This document shows positions 7,860 to 16,210 of a stretch of DNA of 64,000 nt, piece after piece; positions within the stretch are counted from its first letter, which is position 1; each line of letters begins with the position of its first letter. A model generated the notes under the pieces. The model was given only the letters and a program-made list of their open reading frames with translations. It was not told the origin of the DNA and did not search any database. The position numbers and the translations under genes are program-made. Location of the stretch: assembly GCA_023266195.1 (NCBI GenBank), contig JAHFRP010000004.1, positions 62,001 to 126,000 on the forward strand. The letters run 5' to 3'. This DNA is from Sulfuricella sp. (lineage in GTDB: Bacteria; Pseudomonadota; Gammaproteobacteria; Burkholderiales; Sulfuricellaceae).

Positions 7860-8576
7860 ATGCGCAAAGGATACAAAGTACTCTTGTGGCTCTTCGCGGG
7901 TGGTCTCTTTCTGATCCTTGTGATTGGCTTTCTTAGTGTCGGGTTTATTGGTATGAAATCGGAGGCACCGATGTCCATGCCAATGCCTGCACCGGAAGCC
8001 TCTGCGCCACCAGATAATCCATTTGAATCTGTTGATCGTGCCCTTGAAAAGATGCAGTTCGCAAATGCAGCTTTCAATGTGCCCGCCGCAATGAATCTAC
8101 GTGACACAGCATCTATTCAGTTGCTGCTATCGCTAGTCACTCCGACAGAAGAACTGAAGAAAATGATTGAAGCCGAGGGGCTTAAAGAAGGGGTGCGCAT
8201 TCAAGTATCTAACCGGATGGAAGCGCGGCTATCTGGTTCCAACTTCTCAATTACTGCGGTGACCCCGGAAGTGCAGGCTGTATCCCGCAACGTAACGACC
8301 GAATGGAAGTGGGACATTAAGCCAGTAAGTGAAGGAAAGCAGTATCTACATTTGACACTTTCCGCACTCATAAACGTGGATGGCGCATCGACACCCAGAG
8401 CCATTCGCACTTTTGACAAAACAATTGAAGTGGAGGTCCCTTGGCGACAAAAAACCTCACTATTCATTGAGAACAATTGGCAGTGGCTATGGGCAGTTAT
8501 TTTGGCGCCGCTTGCTGGATGGCTATGGAAAAGAAGAAAGGCATCCTCATCTAATGCTACACCAGACAACAGCTAA
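7860..8576 (+). CDS. Two-TM membrane protein, unknown function
   Basis: The 238-residue product has an N-terminal membrane segment (about residues 7-30), a Pro/Met-rich linker (PMSMPMPAPEASAPP), a globular domain and a second membrane segment near residues 208-225 followed by a basic tail. The domain includes RMEARLSGSNFSITAVTPE and TTEWKWDIKP. From memory this resembles a domain found beside caspase-like, TIR or CHAT effectors in bacterial conflict proteins, but no effector is present here. GAAGGAA precedes the ATG. A strong terminator follows at once. The link to conflict systems is a weak inference. Confidence 0.6.
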   Translation: MRKGYKVLLWLFAGGLFLILVIGFLSVGFIGMKSEAPMSMPMPAPEASAPPDNPFESVDRALEKMQFANAAFNVPAAMNLRDTASIQLLLSLVTPTEELKKMIEAEGLKEGVRIQVSNRMEARLSGSNFSITAVTPEVQAVSRNVTTEWKWDIKPVSEGKQYLHLTLSALINVDGASTPRAIRTFDKTIEVEVPWRQKTSLFIENNWQWLWAVILAPLAGWLWKRRKASSSNATPDNS

Positions 8577-8587
8577 CGAAGCTGTAG

Positions 8588-8629
8588 AAAAACCCGACTC
8601 TGAACCAGGGGGTTCAGAGTCGGGTTTTT
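8588..8629 (+). terminator. Strong bidirectional intrinsic terminator
   Basis: AAAAACCCGACTCTGAACC (8588-8606), a 4-nt loop AGGG and the exact complement ending CGGGTTTTT (8611-8629) form a 19-bp hairpin with A and U runs on the two sides. It begins 11 bp after the stop of the upstream membrane-protein gene. Confidence 0.9.
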
Positions 8630-8872
8630 GGCTCTTCACGGTTTTCCTACGGTAGTCAGGCGAGTTGGTGTCGATGTCGATGCCGTTGGCATGGCGTGAT
8701 AAAGGAACCGACAATAGGGGGCAGACCACGGTTTTCTACTGCCCCATTCGCGCAAATCCGCCCCCCTTCGGCCAACCGGCGCACGCAAAAGCCGCTCGGC
8801 CGCTCAACTCTTGACTATCACACGGGGTCGGATCTTGCTACAGATTGATGCCATAAAGCACACAGGTGTATC

Positions 8873-9160
8873 ATGGAGAATATGAAGCCTGTGAACTGGA
8901 ACACCGAAAAGAACATTCGCCTCAAGGCGGAACGAGGCGTCTCCTTTGAGGAGGTGTTATCGGCCATGTCACATGGTGGCCTTCTTGATATTCAAGACCA
9001 TCCCAATACGGGCCAGTATCCGAACCAACGTATGCTGATAGTTCGCATTCGCGGCTATGCCTATTTGGTGCCGTTCGTGGAAACCGAAAACGAAGTCTTC
9101 CTGAAGACAATCATTCCAAGCAGGAAAGCTACTCGCAACTATTTGACTGAGGGGCATTGA
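8873..9160 (+). CDS. BrnT-like toxin of a toxin-antitoxin pair
   Basis: The 95-residue protein (MKPVNWNTEKNIRLKAERGVSFEEV...FLKTIIPSRKATRNYL) matches my memory of small toxins annotated as BrnT-like, presumed RNases of the RelE-like fold. It is encoded just before a ribbon-helix-helix protein, the usual toxin-first BrnTA order. Start 8873 is used; ATG 8882, closer to GGAG, gives the more family-like N terminus MKPVNWN. Toxin activity is inferred only. Confidence 0.75.
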   Translation: MENMKPVNWNTEKNIRLKAERGVSFEEVLSAMSHGGLLDIQDHPNTGQYPNQRMLIVRIRGYAYLVPFVETENEVFLKTIIPSRKATRNYLTEGH

Positions 9161-9161
9161 A

Positions 9162-9485
9162 ATGGATAAAGAACGCAAACTTGAAGAGGAAATTTTGGCT
9201 TCCTTTGAAAGAGGAGAATGGCAGTCCGTCCCCAACCTCAAGGCTGAAATTGCTCGCTTTGCCTCAATGGCATCGGCATCGCTTGCCAAAGACAAGCGTG
9301 TCAACATTCGTATTTCCTCTCGCGATCTCGAAGATATTCAAGCCAGGGCCGCAGAGGAAGCGATCCCTTATCAAACACTCATGGCTAGCGTACTTCACAA
9401 ATTTGTCACTGGCCGTCTTGTTGAGCCAACACCAAGCCCAACCTCTCGTTCAAGCGGGACGCGCCAAAAGCGGCGCGCCCCTTAA
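9162..9485 (+). CDS. CopG/BrnA-like antitoxin
   Basis: This 107-residue protein begins 1 base after the toxin stop. The core LAKDKRVNIRISSRDLEDIQARAAEEAIPYQTLMASVLHKFV is a ribbon-helix-helix DNA-binding fold typical of antitoxins paired with this toxin type. It should neutralise the toxin and repress the operon promoter. The C-terminal PTPSPTSRSS tail extends beyond the RHH core and may derive from the downstream repeat boundary. Confidence 0.8.
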   Translation: MDKERKLEEEILASFERGEWQSVPNLKAEIARFASMASASLAKDKRVNIRISSRDLEDIQARAAEEAIPYQTLMASVLHKFVTGRLVEPTPSPTSRSSGTRQKRRAP

Positions 9486-9509
9486 CGAGCGCATTGTCAT
9501 CACGGTTAG

Positions 9510-9606
9510 CCCGCGTAGGGCGCAATAACCGAAGGGCATTGCGCCGAATGTCTGGTGGCTTAAACATCCGGCGGATTACGGCTTTCGGCCTAATCCGCCC
9601 TACGCG
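9510..9606. repeat. Intergenic repeat with GGCGGATTACG hairpin
   Basis: The segment holds GTAGGGCGCAATAACC..GCATTGCGCC and a hairpin GGCGGATTACG-GCTTTCGGC-CTAATCCGCC. Similar sequences are widespread intergenic repeats in proteobacteria as far as I recall. It separates the toxin-antitoxin pair from the SPFH gene and may act as a terminator. Confidence 0.6.
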
Positions 9607-9680
9607 TTCTGTTGGTAAGTCCTCGCAAATGTGCCATTGAGATGGCGCGGACTTTGGATAAAGAGTCAGAAGGAATCATT

Positions 9681-10583
9681 ATGAATGTTCGAGGCATCAA
9701 ATTCGGCGGTCTCATCATTGCCGCGATAATCGTCACTGCCATTTTGATCCGTGGCACGATGATTGATTGGGTCATCATTCCCCCGGGGTACACCGGCATA
9801 AAGGTCAATCGCCTCGTAAACCGTGGGATTACCCGCGAAGATGTGGTGACCGGTTTCGTCTTTTTCAACCCAATACAGTCCATTGTCATTACCTATCCAA
9901 CATTCGTGCAGCGGGTTATTTGGACGCATGACTTGAAAGAGGGCAAACCCATAAACGAGGAGTTGACTTTCAACACAAAAGACTCGGTGCCGGTGAATCT
10001 CGATGTTGCTGTTTCATATGTTCTGGACTCCGCCAAAGTGCCAGACTTTTACACAAAATTTCGTGCCGACCGTATTGAATCATTTACTCACGGATATTTG
10101 CGGGATACTGCGCGCAACGCGGTAGTAATGATCGGTTCGGAATATACCTTCGACGATATCAACGGCTCCAAGAAAGAGGAATTTCTGACTCGACTGGGCA
10201 AAGAGTTAGATGGCCATGTCAATCCAATCGGGGTAAATATTCAGCAGTTCGGTCTTGTCGGCGCACTGAGGCCACCACAAGCACTGCTCGACGCTGTTAA
10301 TGCCAAGACGCGAGCGATTCAGGATGCCATCAAGGTCGAAAACGAACTGCGCACCACGCAAGCAGAAGCGAAAAAGAAAGTGGCCCTAGCGGAGGGTGAG
10401 GCGGCAGCGAACCGCGCGCTTGCATCGTCAATTGATGACCGTCTACTTGCATGGGAACGCATCAAACTACAAAAGGATGCAATAGCCAAGTGGAACGGCC
10501 AAATGCCGTCTGTTGTAAGCGGAGAGGGTAACGGAATGTTGTTTAACATTCCTATGCCAGCGAGTGCCCCTGTGCGTAAGTGA
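9681..10583 (+). CDS. SPFH/prohibitin-domain membrane protein
   Basis: The 300-residue protein has an N-terminal membrane anchor (GGLIIAAIIVTAILI) and an SPFH domain at about residues 35-215 (VIIPPGYTGIKVN, NTKDSVPVNLDVAVSYVL). A charged coiled coil rich in Ala/Glu/Lys follows (KKKVALAEGEAAANRAL). SPFH proteins oligomerise at membranes and scaffold proteases or microdomains. The ATG at 9681 is preceded by AGAAGGA; the track start 9612 lies in the repeat and is rejected. No FtsH or NfeD partner is adjacent. Confidence 0.85.
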   Translation: MNVRGIKFGGLIIAAIIVTAILIRGTMIDWVIIPPGYTGIKVNRLVNRGITREDVVTGFVFFNPIQSIVITYPTFVQRVIWTHDLKEGKPINEELTFNTKDSVPVNLDVAVSYVLDSAKVPDFYTKFRADRIESFTHGYLRDTARNAVVMIGSEYTFDDINGSKKEEFLTRLGKELDGHVNPIGVNIQQFGLVGALRPPQALLDAVNAKTRAIQDAIKVENELRTTQAEAKKKVALAEGEAAANRALASSIDDRLLAWERIKLQKDAIAKWNGQMPSVVSGEGNGMLFNIPMPASAPVRK

Positions 10584-10848
10584 GGATTGCGTGTATTCAA
10601 ACAGCGCAGGCCTCCCAAGAAACACCATACAACCCATTGATTATGTGAGGTGCGCGCGTTAACCAGTGGCTGCAATGGTGCGCACGGCGCACCCTACAGT
10701 GGTTCTTCGGCGCGATTTGCGGCATAGGGCCGATTACCTCGCTAACCTCTCGTTGCGAGGGACGTTCCGCCCCTGAACTCAATCATTAGAACCCATACCC
10801 CAAGGCTCTCTGCTTGCCATTGCACTACAATGTAACTACACTTGTCTT
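10584..10848. promoter_or_regulatory. brnTA upstream region with candidate promoter
   Basis: No gene is seen here. A half copy of the GGTGCGCACGGCGCACCCTAC repeat lies at about 10674-10697. TTGCCA at 10814-10819, 17 bp and TACACT at 10837-10842 make a plausible promoter whose transcript would start at or near the brnT ATG. The spacer holds a direct repeat ACTACA-ATGTA-ACTACA, a candidate operator for the BrnA antitoxin. No Shine-Dalgarno is visible before the ATG. Confidence 0.4.
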
Positions 10849-11130
10849 ATGAGCGCACTGCACTTCGAGTGGGACGAACGGAAGGCTGTTGCTAATGTCA
10901 AAAAGCACGGCGTGACCTTTGAAGAGGCGAGATCCGCCTTCTACGATGAACACGCGAAACTCATTGACGACCCCGACCACTCCGAAGACGAAGATCGTTT
11001 TGTCCTGCTCGGTCTAAGCTCTGCGTTAAGGCTCTTGGTCGTCTGCCACTGCTACCGAGGTGACGGCGGAGTAATTCGAATCATCTCCGCTCGTAATGCA
11101 ACAGCCAAGGAAGTGAAGTCCTACTCGTAA
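10849..11130 (+). CDS. brnT: BrnT family ribonuclease toxin
   Basis: The 93-residue protein is a canonical BrnT (HFEWDERKAVANVKKHGVTFEEA ... RIISARNATAKEVKSY). BrnT toxins are RelE-like RNases that halt growth until bound by BrnA. The family hallmark WDxxKxxxNxxKHGVxFEEA is intact, so the toxin is probably functional. BrnA is encoded 9 bp downstream. Confidence 0.93.
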   Translation: MSALHFEWDERKAVANVKKHGVTFEEARSAFYDEHAKLIDDPDHSEDEDRFVLLGLSSALRLLVVCHCYRGDGGVIRIISARNATAKEVKSYS

Positions 11131-11139
11131 AGGTATCCC

Positions 11140-11349
11140 ATGCGCAAAGAATATGACTTCTCCAACGCCCGGAAGAACCCCTACGCTTCGCAGTTGAAGA
11201 AGCAGGTCACGATCCGCCTGGATGAAGAATCAATCGGCTACTTTAAGTCTCTCTCCGAGGAGGTTGGCATTCCGTACCAAAGCCTCATCAATCTCTACTT
11301 GCGAGACTGCGCGGCTTCCCACCGCAAGTTGAATCTCAACTGGAAGTAG
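11140..11349 (+). CDS. brnA: BrnA family antitoxin
   Basis: The 69-residue protein shows the BrnA arrangement: YDFSNARKNPYA, then a ribbon-helix-helix KKQVTIRLDEESIGYFKSLSEEVGIPYQSLINLYLRD. BrnA binds BrnT and the operon promoter for autorepression. The RHH region resembles that of the second antitoxin at 9162, though the two pairs are clearly diverged. Confidence 0.93.
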   Translation: MRKEYDFSNARKNPYASQLKKQVTIRLDEESIGYFKSLSEEVGIPYQSLINLYLRDCAASHRKLNLNWK

Positions 11350-11398
11350 CGCAATACGTCAAGCCGAAAGGGCTCTAACATTATGCTCTCTGTGACCC

Positions 11399-11878
11399 GT
11401 GTCTAAACTCGTCGCCATGCCCCCGCCCATGCCCACACCTGTTGCAACGGTCAAACTTTCCGAGCTCCTCTGTGCCCTCGAATTCGCGAGCGCCAACGCT
11501 CCTTTCGAGCACGGCGCATTCATCGACCGGGATACCGGAGCGATTCGTTACCTTTCGTCTGAAATCGACGTCGAAGAGGAAATCCCCGACGACCTGGAAA
11601 CGTCCGACAGATACATCGAAATTCCTCACAAGAACGACTTGAACCTTGGCCGTAACTTGGTGTTGTTGTTCGCGGATGAAACTATCCCCGACGAATACGA
11701 AACCATCGCGGCCTTCTTTCGAAAGAAGGGGGCCTATGCACGCTTCAAAGACTTTTTGGAAGCCCGCCAACTACTCGAACGCTGGTACTCATTCGAGGCC
11801 CGCGAGACCGAGAAGGCGTTGCGCGCTTGGTGCTCCAAGAATGGCGTGGCGCTTGCCAATGAACCGTCTGCGGCCTGA
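11399..11878 (+). CDS. UPF0158 family protein
   Basis: The 159-residue acidic protein (VKLSELLCALEF...GAIRYLSSEID...RYIEIPHKNDLNLGRNLVLLF) matches the uncharacterised UPF0158 family. It has no signal or membrane segment. The start could be GTG 11399 or ATG 11417; both lie before the conserved VKLSELL. The central FFRKKGAYARFKDFLEA and WYSFEARETEKALRAWC regions are intact. Confidence 0.8.
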   Translation: MSKLVAMPPPMPTPVATVKLSELLCALEFASANAPFEHGAFIDRDTGAIRYLSSEIDVEEEIPDDLETSDRYIEIPHKNDLNLGRNLVLLFADETIPDEYETIAAFFRKKGAYARFKDFLEARQLLERWYSFEARETEKALRAWCSKNGVALANEPSAA

Positions 11879-11928
11879 CTCGGCGCAACGCTTTCGCCGC
11901 GAGCGGCGTAACAACACACGGAGCTTGG

Positions 11929-12237
11929 ATGTCGTCATTTTGCCATTGGGAAGAAAACACCCTGGTTTTGAATATCCTGGGGCGGCCGCGCGCGAAGCAG
12001 ACTGCATTCGGCAAGGTCATCGGCAAACAGCTGGAGATTCATGTCGCCGAACAGCCGGTGCGCGGCAGGGCTACCGTGCATCTGGTGCAATTCCTGGCCG
12101 GCGAGTTCCAGGTGGCGGAAAGTGCCATCGAGGTGGTTTTCGGGGTGTACAACGTGAACAAGCAGCTGCGCATCGCGGCGCCCCAGCGGCTTCCTTCCGG
12201 TGTTCCCTGGCCGTCCGGGCAGGGGTCGTTGTTTTAA
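11929..12237 (+). CDS. DUF167 (UPF0235/YggU-like) protein
   Basis: The 102-residue protein has the DUF167 pattern LNILGRPRAKQTAFG, LEIHVAEQPVRGRATVHLVQFLAGEF and FGVYNVNKQLRI. Its role is unknown; homologues often sit beside YggT, which is not here. Two usually strict positions differ: RAT replaces KAN and the K after G-x3 is shifted. It may therefore be a divergent branch. GGAG lies 5 bases before the ATG. Confidence 0.72.
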   Translation: MSSFCHWEENTLVLNILGRPRAKQTAFGKVIGKQLEIHVAEQPVRGRATVHLVQFLAGEFQVAESAIEVVFGVYNVNKQLRIAAPQRLPSGVPWPSGQGSLF

Positions 12238-12358
12238 CCAGACCGCATCGCCAAGACTGCAAAAACCGACATCACGAAGATTGTTGATTGGCGGCGTCTG
12301 CGCGTAGAATAGCAGGCGGAATCGCCTATTAAAATCGATCGCATCCCGGCCCAAAAAA

Positions 12359-13645
12359 ATGACAGACAGCACCCTTAGTTCCGTCAACGAGCACTGTCTC
12401 GATAGCGTCATGAAGCTGGCCGAATCGACGCAGGTTTCCGCGTCGGAAGACATTTACGACGCGCACGGCACCAAGCTCCTGGCCAAGGGCGCCGCCATCG
12501 CGCCGGCGATGAAGGAGCGGCTGGTGCGCCACAAACTGCGCAAGCCGCTGGAAATGTCTCTCAGCGTGGCTGACGGCCTGACCGCGGCGACGGTTCTGGC
12601 CGAGGCGAAGGCGCTGTTGGATGAGGTGCCGGCGCTCAAGGTGTTCATGGGGGATAAGCAGGCCGCCATCTTCGAGACTTTATCCGGCCTGTCGCTGCAC
12701 CCGGTTGCCGCCTTGCTGCTGACTGTCGCGGAAAAAAGCCGGGAAGGCGCCTTTCGGCACGGCGTCCTGGTCGCGCTGATTTCGGTCTCGCTCGGCGCCC
12801 ACCAGAGGCTGCCGCACAACGTGCGGGCGATTCTGGCGTCGGCCGGCCTGCTGCACGACATCGGCGAACTGTACATCCAGCCCGATTTCTTCCGCACCCA
12901 GCGCCCTTTGCGGCCGGAGGAATGGAAGCACGTGGCGGCGCATCCGCGCATCGGCCAGATCGTTCTCGACGAGCTCACCGATTATCCCAAGACCCTGATC
13001 GACGCCATCGCCGGGCATCACGAGCGGCTCGACGGCAGCGGCTACCCGCGCCAGCTCGCCGGCGACCGGATCAGCCAGGAGGCGCAGGTGCTTTCCATGG
13101 CGGAGGCGCTGAGCGGGATTGTCGTGCGCAAGGACGACGTCCTGATCCGCTCGTGCCTGGCGCTGAAATGCGTGCCTGGCGAGCACCCGCGCAGCCTGAT
13201 TTCGGTGGTCTCCACGCTGCGGCACAATTATTCCGGCGAGCCCTTCCCCGTCGGCGCGGTCGAGGCGCAAAGCGTTTCCAAGACCCAGGAGGTGGTCAAA
13301 ACCCTGGCTTTCGCTTTCGCGGAATGCGAAAAAATCTCGCGGACCGCGCCCCTGTCCGGCGCCGGCTCGCATCTGCTGGAACGGGTCATCGGCCGGCTCG
13401 ACGGGCTGGGGCAGGCATTGAAGGCCACCGGAATCGAAGTCTGCTTCGAGAACGGCTACCTGCCGGCCTTTGCGCCGGAAGACCGGGAAATTTTCCTGGA
13501 AATCGACGTGGTCGGGCACGAGATCAGCTGGCGCCTGCGCGATATCGCCCGCGACCTGTACCTGCGCCTGGAGAATCTCACCCCGGAAGCCGCCGCCGTC
13601 TTCGCCGACCTGATCGGCATCCTCGACAATCCGGTGAACGCCTGA
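12359..13645 (+). CDS. HD-GYP domain c-di-GMP phosphodiesterase-like protein
   Basis: The 428-residue protein has a short N-terminal segment (DIYDAHGTKLLAKGAAI) typical before HD-GYP domains, then the catalytic region at about residues 130-310. Metal-ligand motifs are AGLLHDIGELYI, HPRIGQ and the GYP motif HHERLDGSGYP, all intact, so c-di-GMP hydrolysis is expected. The last 120 residues are not recognised. It lies 200 bp upstream of the SiaABC-like genes in the same direction and could work in that circuit. Confidence 0.9.
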   Translation: MTDSTLSSVNEHCLDSVMKLAESTQVSASEDIYDAHGTKLLAKGAAIAPAMKERLVRHKLRKPLEMSLSVADGLTAATVLAEAKALLDEVPALKVFMGDKQAAIFETLSGLSLHPVAALLLTVAEKSREGAFRHGVLVALISVSLGAHQRLPHNVRAILASAGLLHDIGELYIQPDFFRTQRPLRPEEWKHVAAHPRIGQIVLDELTDYPKTLIDAIAGHHERLDGSGYPRQLAGDRISQEAQVLSMAEALSGIVVRKDDVLIRSCLALKCVPGEHPRSLISVVSTLRHNYSGEPFPVGAVEAQSVSKTQEVVKTLAFAFAECEKISRTAPLSGAGSHLLERVIGRLDGLGQALKATGIEVCFENGYLPAFAPEDREIFLEIDVVGHEISWRLRDIARDLYLRLENLTPEAAAVFADLIGILDNPVNA

Positions 13646-13680
13646 CGGCCGGAAAAATTCAAGAAGCCGGCAGAAAGTGC

Positions 13681-13733
13681 AGGAGCGGCCTCCCGGCCGC
13701 GAAGATCGGAATCGCGGCCGGGAGGCCGCTCCT
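13681..13733. repeat. Perfect 22-bp palindrome (AGGAGCGGCC family)
   Basis: Arms at 13681-13702 and 13712-13733 are exact complements around a 9-nt loop. It is related to palindromes at 605 and 47164. It probably terminates the HD-GYP transcript. Confidence 0.8.
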
Positions 13734-13849
13734 ACGCGCCATCTATCCCCCTCGGCTGCGGTTTGAGGGCGGCCGGGTCAAAACCTGTCATTGCCATGTA
13801 ACAATCAAAACCTAAGCTGTCCGCACCGTAATTTCCCGGGAACGGACAG

Positions 13850-15130
13850 ATGTTCAACAATTCAACGGTTGCCCAATCCAAGGCCGGATTGGCCCAGATC
13901 GAGGCGGAATACATCGCCCACAGCCTGATGAAGGATGTGCCGGTGGTGACGCCGCAGCACACCAACGACGACGTGCTCAGACTGCTGACCGACCAGCCGG
14001 AAGTCATCGGGCTGCCCGTGGTCGAGAACGGGCGGCCGATCGGACTGATCAACCGCAACATTTTCATGGACGGCTTCGCCAAGCCCTTCCGCCGCGAGCT
14101 TTACAGCCGCAAGAGCTGCATCGCTTTCATGGACAAGGAGCCGCTCGTCGTCGACCGGAACCTGTGCATCCAGGATCTGAGCTTCAAGGTGGTCGGCGCC
14201 GGCGGCAAGACCCTCAACGACGGCTTCATCATCACCGGCGAGGACGGCAGCTACCTCGGCATCGGCACCGGCGAGGATCTGGTGCGGGTGGTTTCCCACC
14301 TGCAGGCGGAAAAGAACCGGCTGGTGATGGAAAGCATCAACTACGCGAGCATCATCCAGAAATCGTTCCAGCGCTCGTCGAAGGAAGACCTCGCCGCCTC
14401 GCTCGACGACTATTTCATGCGCTGGGAGCCGCGCGACCGGGTGGGCGGCGATTACTACTTCTGCAAGAAATTCGACGACGGCTTTTTCTTCGCCCTGATC
14501 GACTGCACCGGCCACGGCGTGCCGGGCGCGTTCATGACGCTGATCATGGCGTCCTTCCTCGACCACATCCTGCTGGAAGACAACCGCCACGACCCCGCCG
14601 GCGCGCTGTCGATCATGAACCGCAAGGTCAAGACCTCCCTCGGCCAGATCGGCGAACAGAACATCGTATCCATCGATGGCTCCCGGCATGCGCACGACGG
14701 CCACGAACGCTCCGACGACGGCATGGACACGGCGTTCTGCTGGGTCAATCCCGCCGCGGGCAAACTGGTCTACGCCGGCGCCAAGACGCCGATTTTCTTC
14801 ATCGCGGAAGGCGCCGCCGAAGTCGGCCTGCTGGAAGGCGACCGCAAAGGCGTGGGCTACGTCGATACGCCGATGGACTACACCTGGACCAACAAGGAAA
14901 TCGCCCTGTCGCGGGGGATGCGGCTGTACCTGACCACCGACGGCATCATCGACCAGATCGGCGGCCCGAAGGAGATTTCCTTCGGCAAGAAGCGCTTCTC
15001 CGGCCTGCTGCTGGAACACCACCAGAAGCCGATGGCGGAGCAGGAGGAACTCATCATGCAGGCGTTTTACCAGTACCAGGGCAAGCAGCGCCGGCGCGAC
15101 GACGTCAGTTTGATAGGGTTCAGGGTCTAG
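13850..15130 (+). CDS. CBS-like / PP2C (SpoIIE) serine phosphatase, SiaA-like
   Basis: Residues ~20-140 look like paired CBS-type motifs (AHSLMKDVPVVTPQHTNDDVLRLLTD, IGLPVVENGRPIGLIN). Residues ~185-425 are a SpoIIE-type PP2C phosphatase with PRDRVGGDYYF, IDCTGHGVPGAFM and a C-terminal RRRDDVSLIGF. In Pseudomonas, SiaA dephosphorylates SiaC; here the membrane/HAMP part is replaced by a soluble CBS-like input, with possible nucleotide sensing. The next two genes encode SiaB- and SiaC-like proteins. The TAG stop coincides with the end of a palindromic repeat. Confidence 0.85.
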   Translation: MFNNSTVAQSKAGLAQIEAEYIAHSLMKDVPVVTPQHTNDDVLRLLTDQPEVIGLPVVENGRPIGLINRNIFMDGFAKPFRRELYSRKSCIAFMDKEPLVVDRNLCIQDLSFKVVGAGGKTLNDGFIITGEDGSYLGIGTGEDLVRVVSHLQAEKNRLVMESINYASIIQKSFQRSSKEDLAASLDDYFMRWEPRDRVGGDYYFCKKFDDGFFFALIDCTGHGVPGAFMTLIMASFLDHILLEDNRHDPAGALSIMNRKVKTSLGQIGEQNIVSIDGSRHAHDGHERSDDGMDTAFCWVNPAAGKLVYAGAKTPIFFIAEGAAEVGLLEGDRKGVGYVDTPMDYTWTNKEIALSRGMRLYLTTDGIIDQIGGPKEISFGKKRFSGLLLEHHQKPMAEQEELIMQAFYQYQGKQRRRDDVSLIGFRV

Positions 15131-15200
15131 CGTGAAACTCGCGAAGCGAGACCTCGTCCCCCTCGCCCGCTTGCGGGAGAGGGTTAGGGGAGAGGGTTAG
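15128..15200. repeat. Repeat family A, short copy (GTGAAACTCGCGAAGCGAG)
   Basis: The copy reads GTGAAACTCGCGAAGCGAG, then CTCGTCCCCCTC, a short hairpin and GGGAGAGGGTTAGGGGAGAGG. Related copies lie inside putA (20345-20463, inverted) and the M48 protease gene (36139-36259), each with different internal sequence. This copy is intergenic between siaA- and siaB-like genes. Confidence 0.8.
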
Positions 15201-15246
15201 CCGATTAAGCAGTTGAACTCAGACCAACAACCACCAGGAAAATCAC

Positions 15247-15798
15247 ATGCAACTCGAAGGATTCAACGCTTTTTGCGACAACGCCGACCAGAACGGCATC
15301 ATTTTCTACTACAACGGCAGCCTTTCGCAGAACGTCATCGGCACCATGGGCGACGCCCTGAAGCAGCGGCTGGAAAGCCAGGACGCGAAAGGGCCGACCT
15401 CGCGCAAGCTGTTTTCCAGCTTCATCGAAATGGTGCAGAACGCGCTGCATTACTCGCCGGAAGTGCCCGATTCGAAGGGCGAAAAAATCGGGACGGTCGC
15501 GGTGGGCAAGCGCGGCGGCAAGTATTTCATCATGTGCGGCAACCTGGTCCGGAAGCAATATGCCGACCGCATCCGCGCCAGGATCGACCCGCTCACGTCG
15601 ATGACCCTGGACGAAATCAAGCAGGCCTATCGCGCGCAGCTCAAAAACGGCGACAACGACGACGGCATCAGCAAGGGCGCCGGGCTGGGTCTGCTGACCG
15701 TGGCGCGCGACGCCTCCGAGCCGATCGAATATTCCCTGATCGACATGCCGGGCCACGAGACGGAACTGTCATTTTTCAATCTGAAAGCCATCATTTGA
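15247..15798 (+). CDS. SiaB-like protein kinase
   Basis: The 183-residue protein matches the SiaB family, an HATPase-fold kinase that phosphorylates the SiaC switch protein. Visible features are IIFYYNGSLSQNVIG, SSFIEMVQNALHYSPE (N-box-like) and SKGAGLGLLTVAR (G-box). AGGAAA precedes the ATG. It lies between SiaA- and SiaC-like genes with short spacing, as in the siaABC module. Confidence 0.83.
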   Translation: MQLEGFNAFCDNADQNGIIFYYNGSLSQNVIGTMGDALKQRLESQDAKGPTSRKLFSSFIEMVQNALHYSPEVPDSKGEKIGTVAVGKRGGKYFIMCGNLVRKQYADRIRARIDPLTSMTLDEIKQAYRAQLKNGDNDDGISKGAGLGLLTVARDASEPIEYSLIDMPGHETELSFFNLKAII

Positions 15799-15808
15799 GG
15801 AACCCATC

Positions 15809-16210
15809 ATGAACGACATCTACATCGCACGCACCCTCGAATCGCCCGAAGTGGACTTCCGCTTTTCCCAAAACGTCCTCACCATCGCCGGCGAAGCCTA
15901 TCCGGAAAACGCCGCCCATTTTTTCCAGCCGCTCCTGACCGGGCTGGCGTCCTACCTGAAATCGGTGGACGGGCGCGATATCGAATTCAATTTCCAGCTG
16001 ACCTATTTCAACAGCGCCAGCACCAAGATGCTCTACAGCCTGTTCGACCTGCTCAACGAATCGGCCTGCACCAGCAACCGGGTCAGGCTGAACTGGTTCC
16101 ACGACGAGGAGGACGACACCATCCTCGATTTCGGCCACGGCGTGCAGGACGACTTCAGCGCACTCGATTTCCGGCCGGTGACGGTGGACCTGAGTCAGAT
16201 GGCGGCCTGA
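15809..16210 (+). CDS. SiaC-like partner-switch protein (DUF1987)
   Basis: The 133-residue protein starts MNDIYIARTLESPEVDF and contains FQLTYFNSASTKMLYSLFDLL, the SiaC phosphosite region. In Pseudomonas SiaC, unphosphorylated protein activates the diguanylate cyclase SiaD. Here the residue after the Asn is Ser (Ser69), where I recall Thr, so the phospho-acceptor may differ. GAGGAA lies before the ATG. No SiaD/GGDEF gene follows; the next gene is convergent gluQ. Confidence 0.85.
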   Translation: MNDIYIARTLESPEVDFRFSQNVLTIAGEAYPENAAHFFQPLLTGLASYLKSVDGRDIEFNFQLTYFNSASTKMLYSLFDLLNESACTSNRVRLNWFHDEEDDTILDFGHGVQDDFSALDFRPVTVDLSQMAA

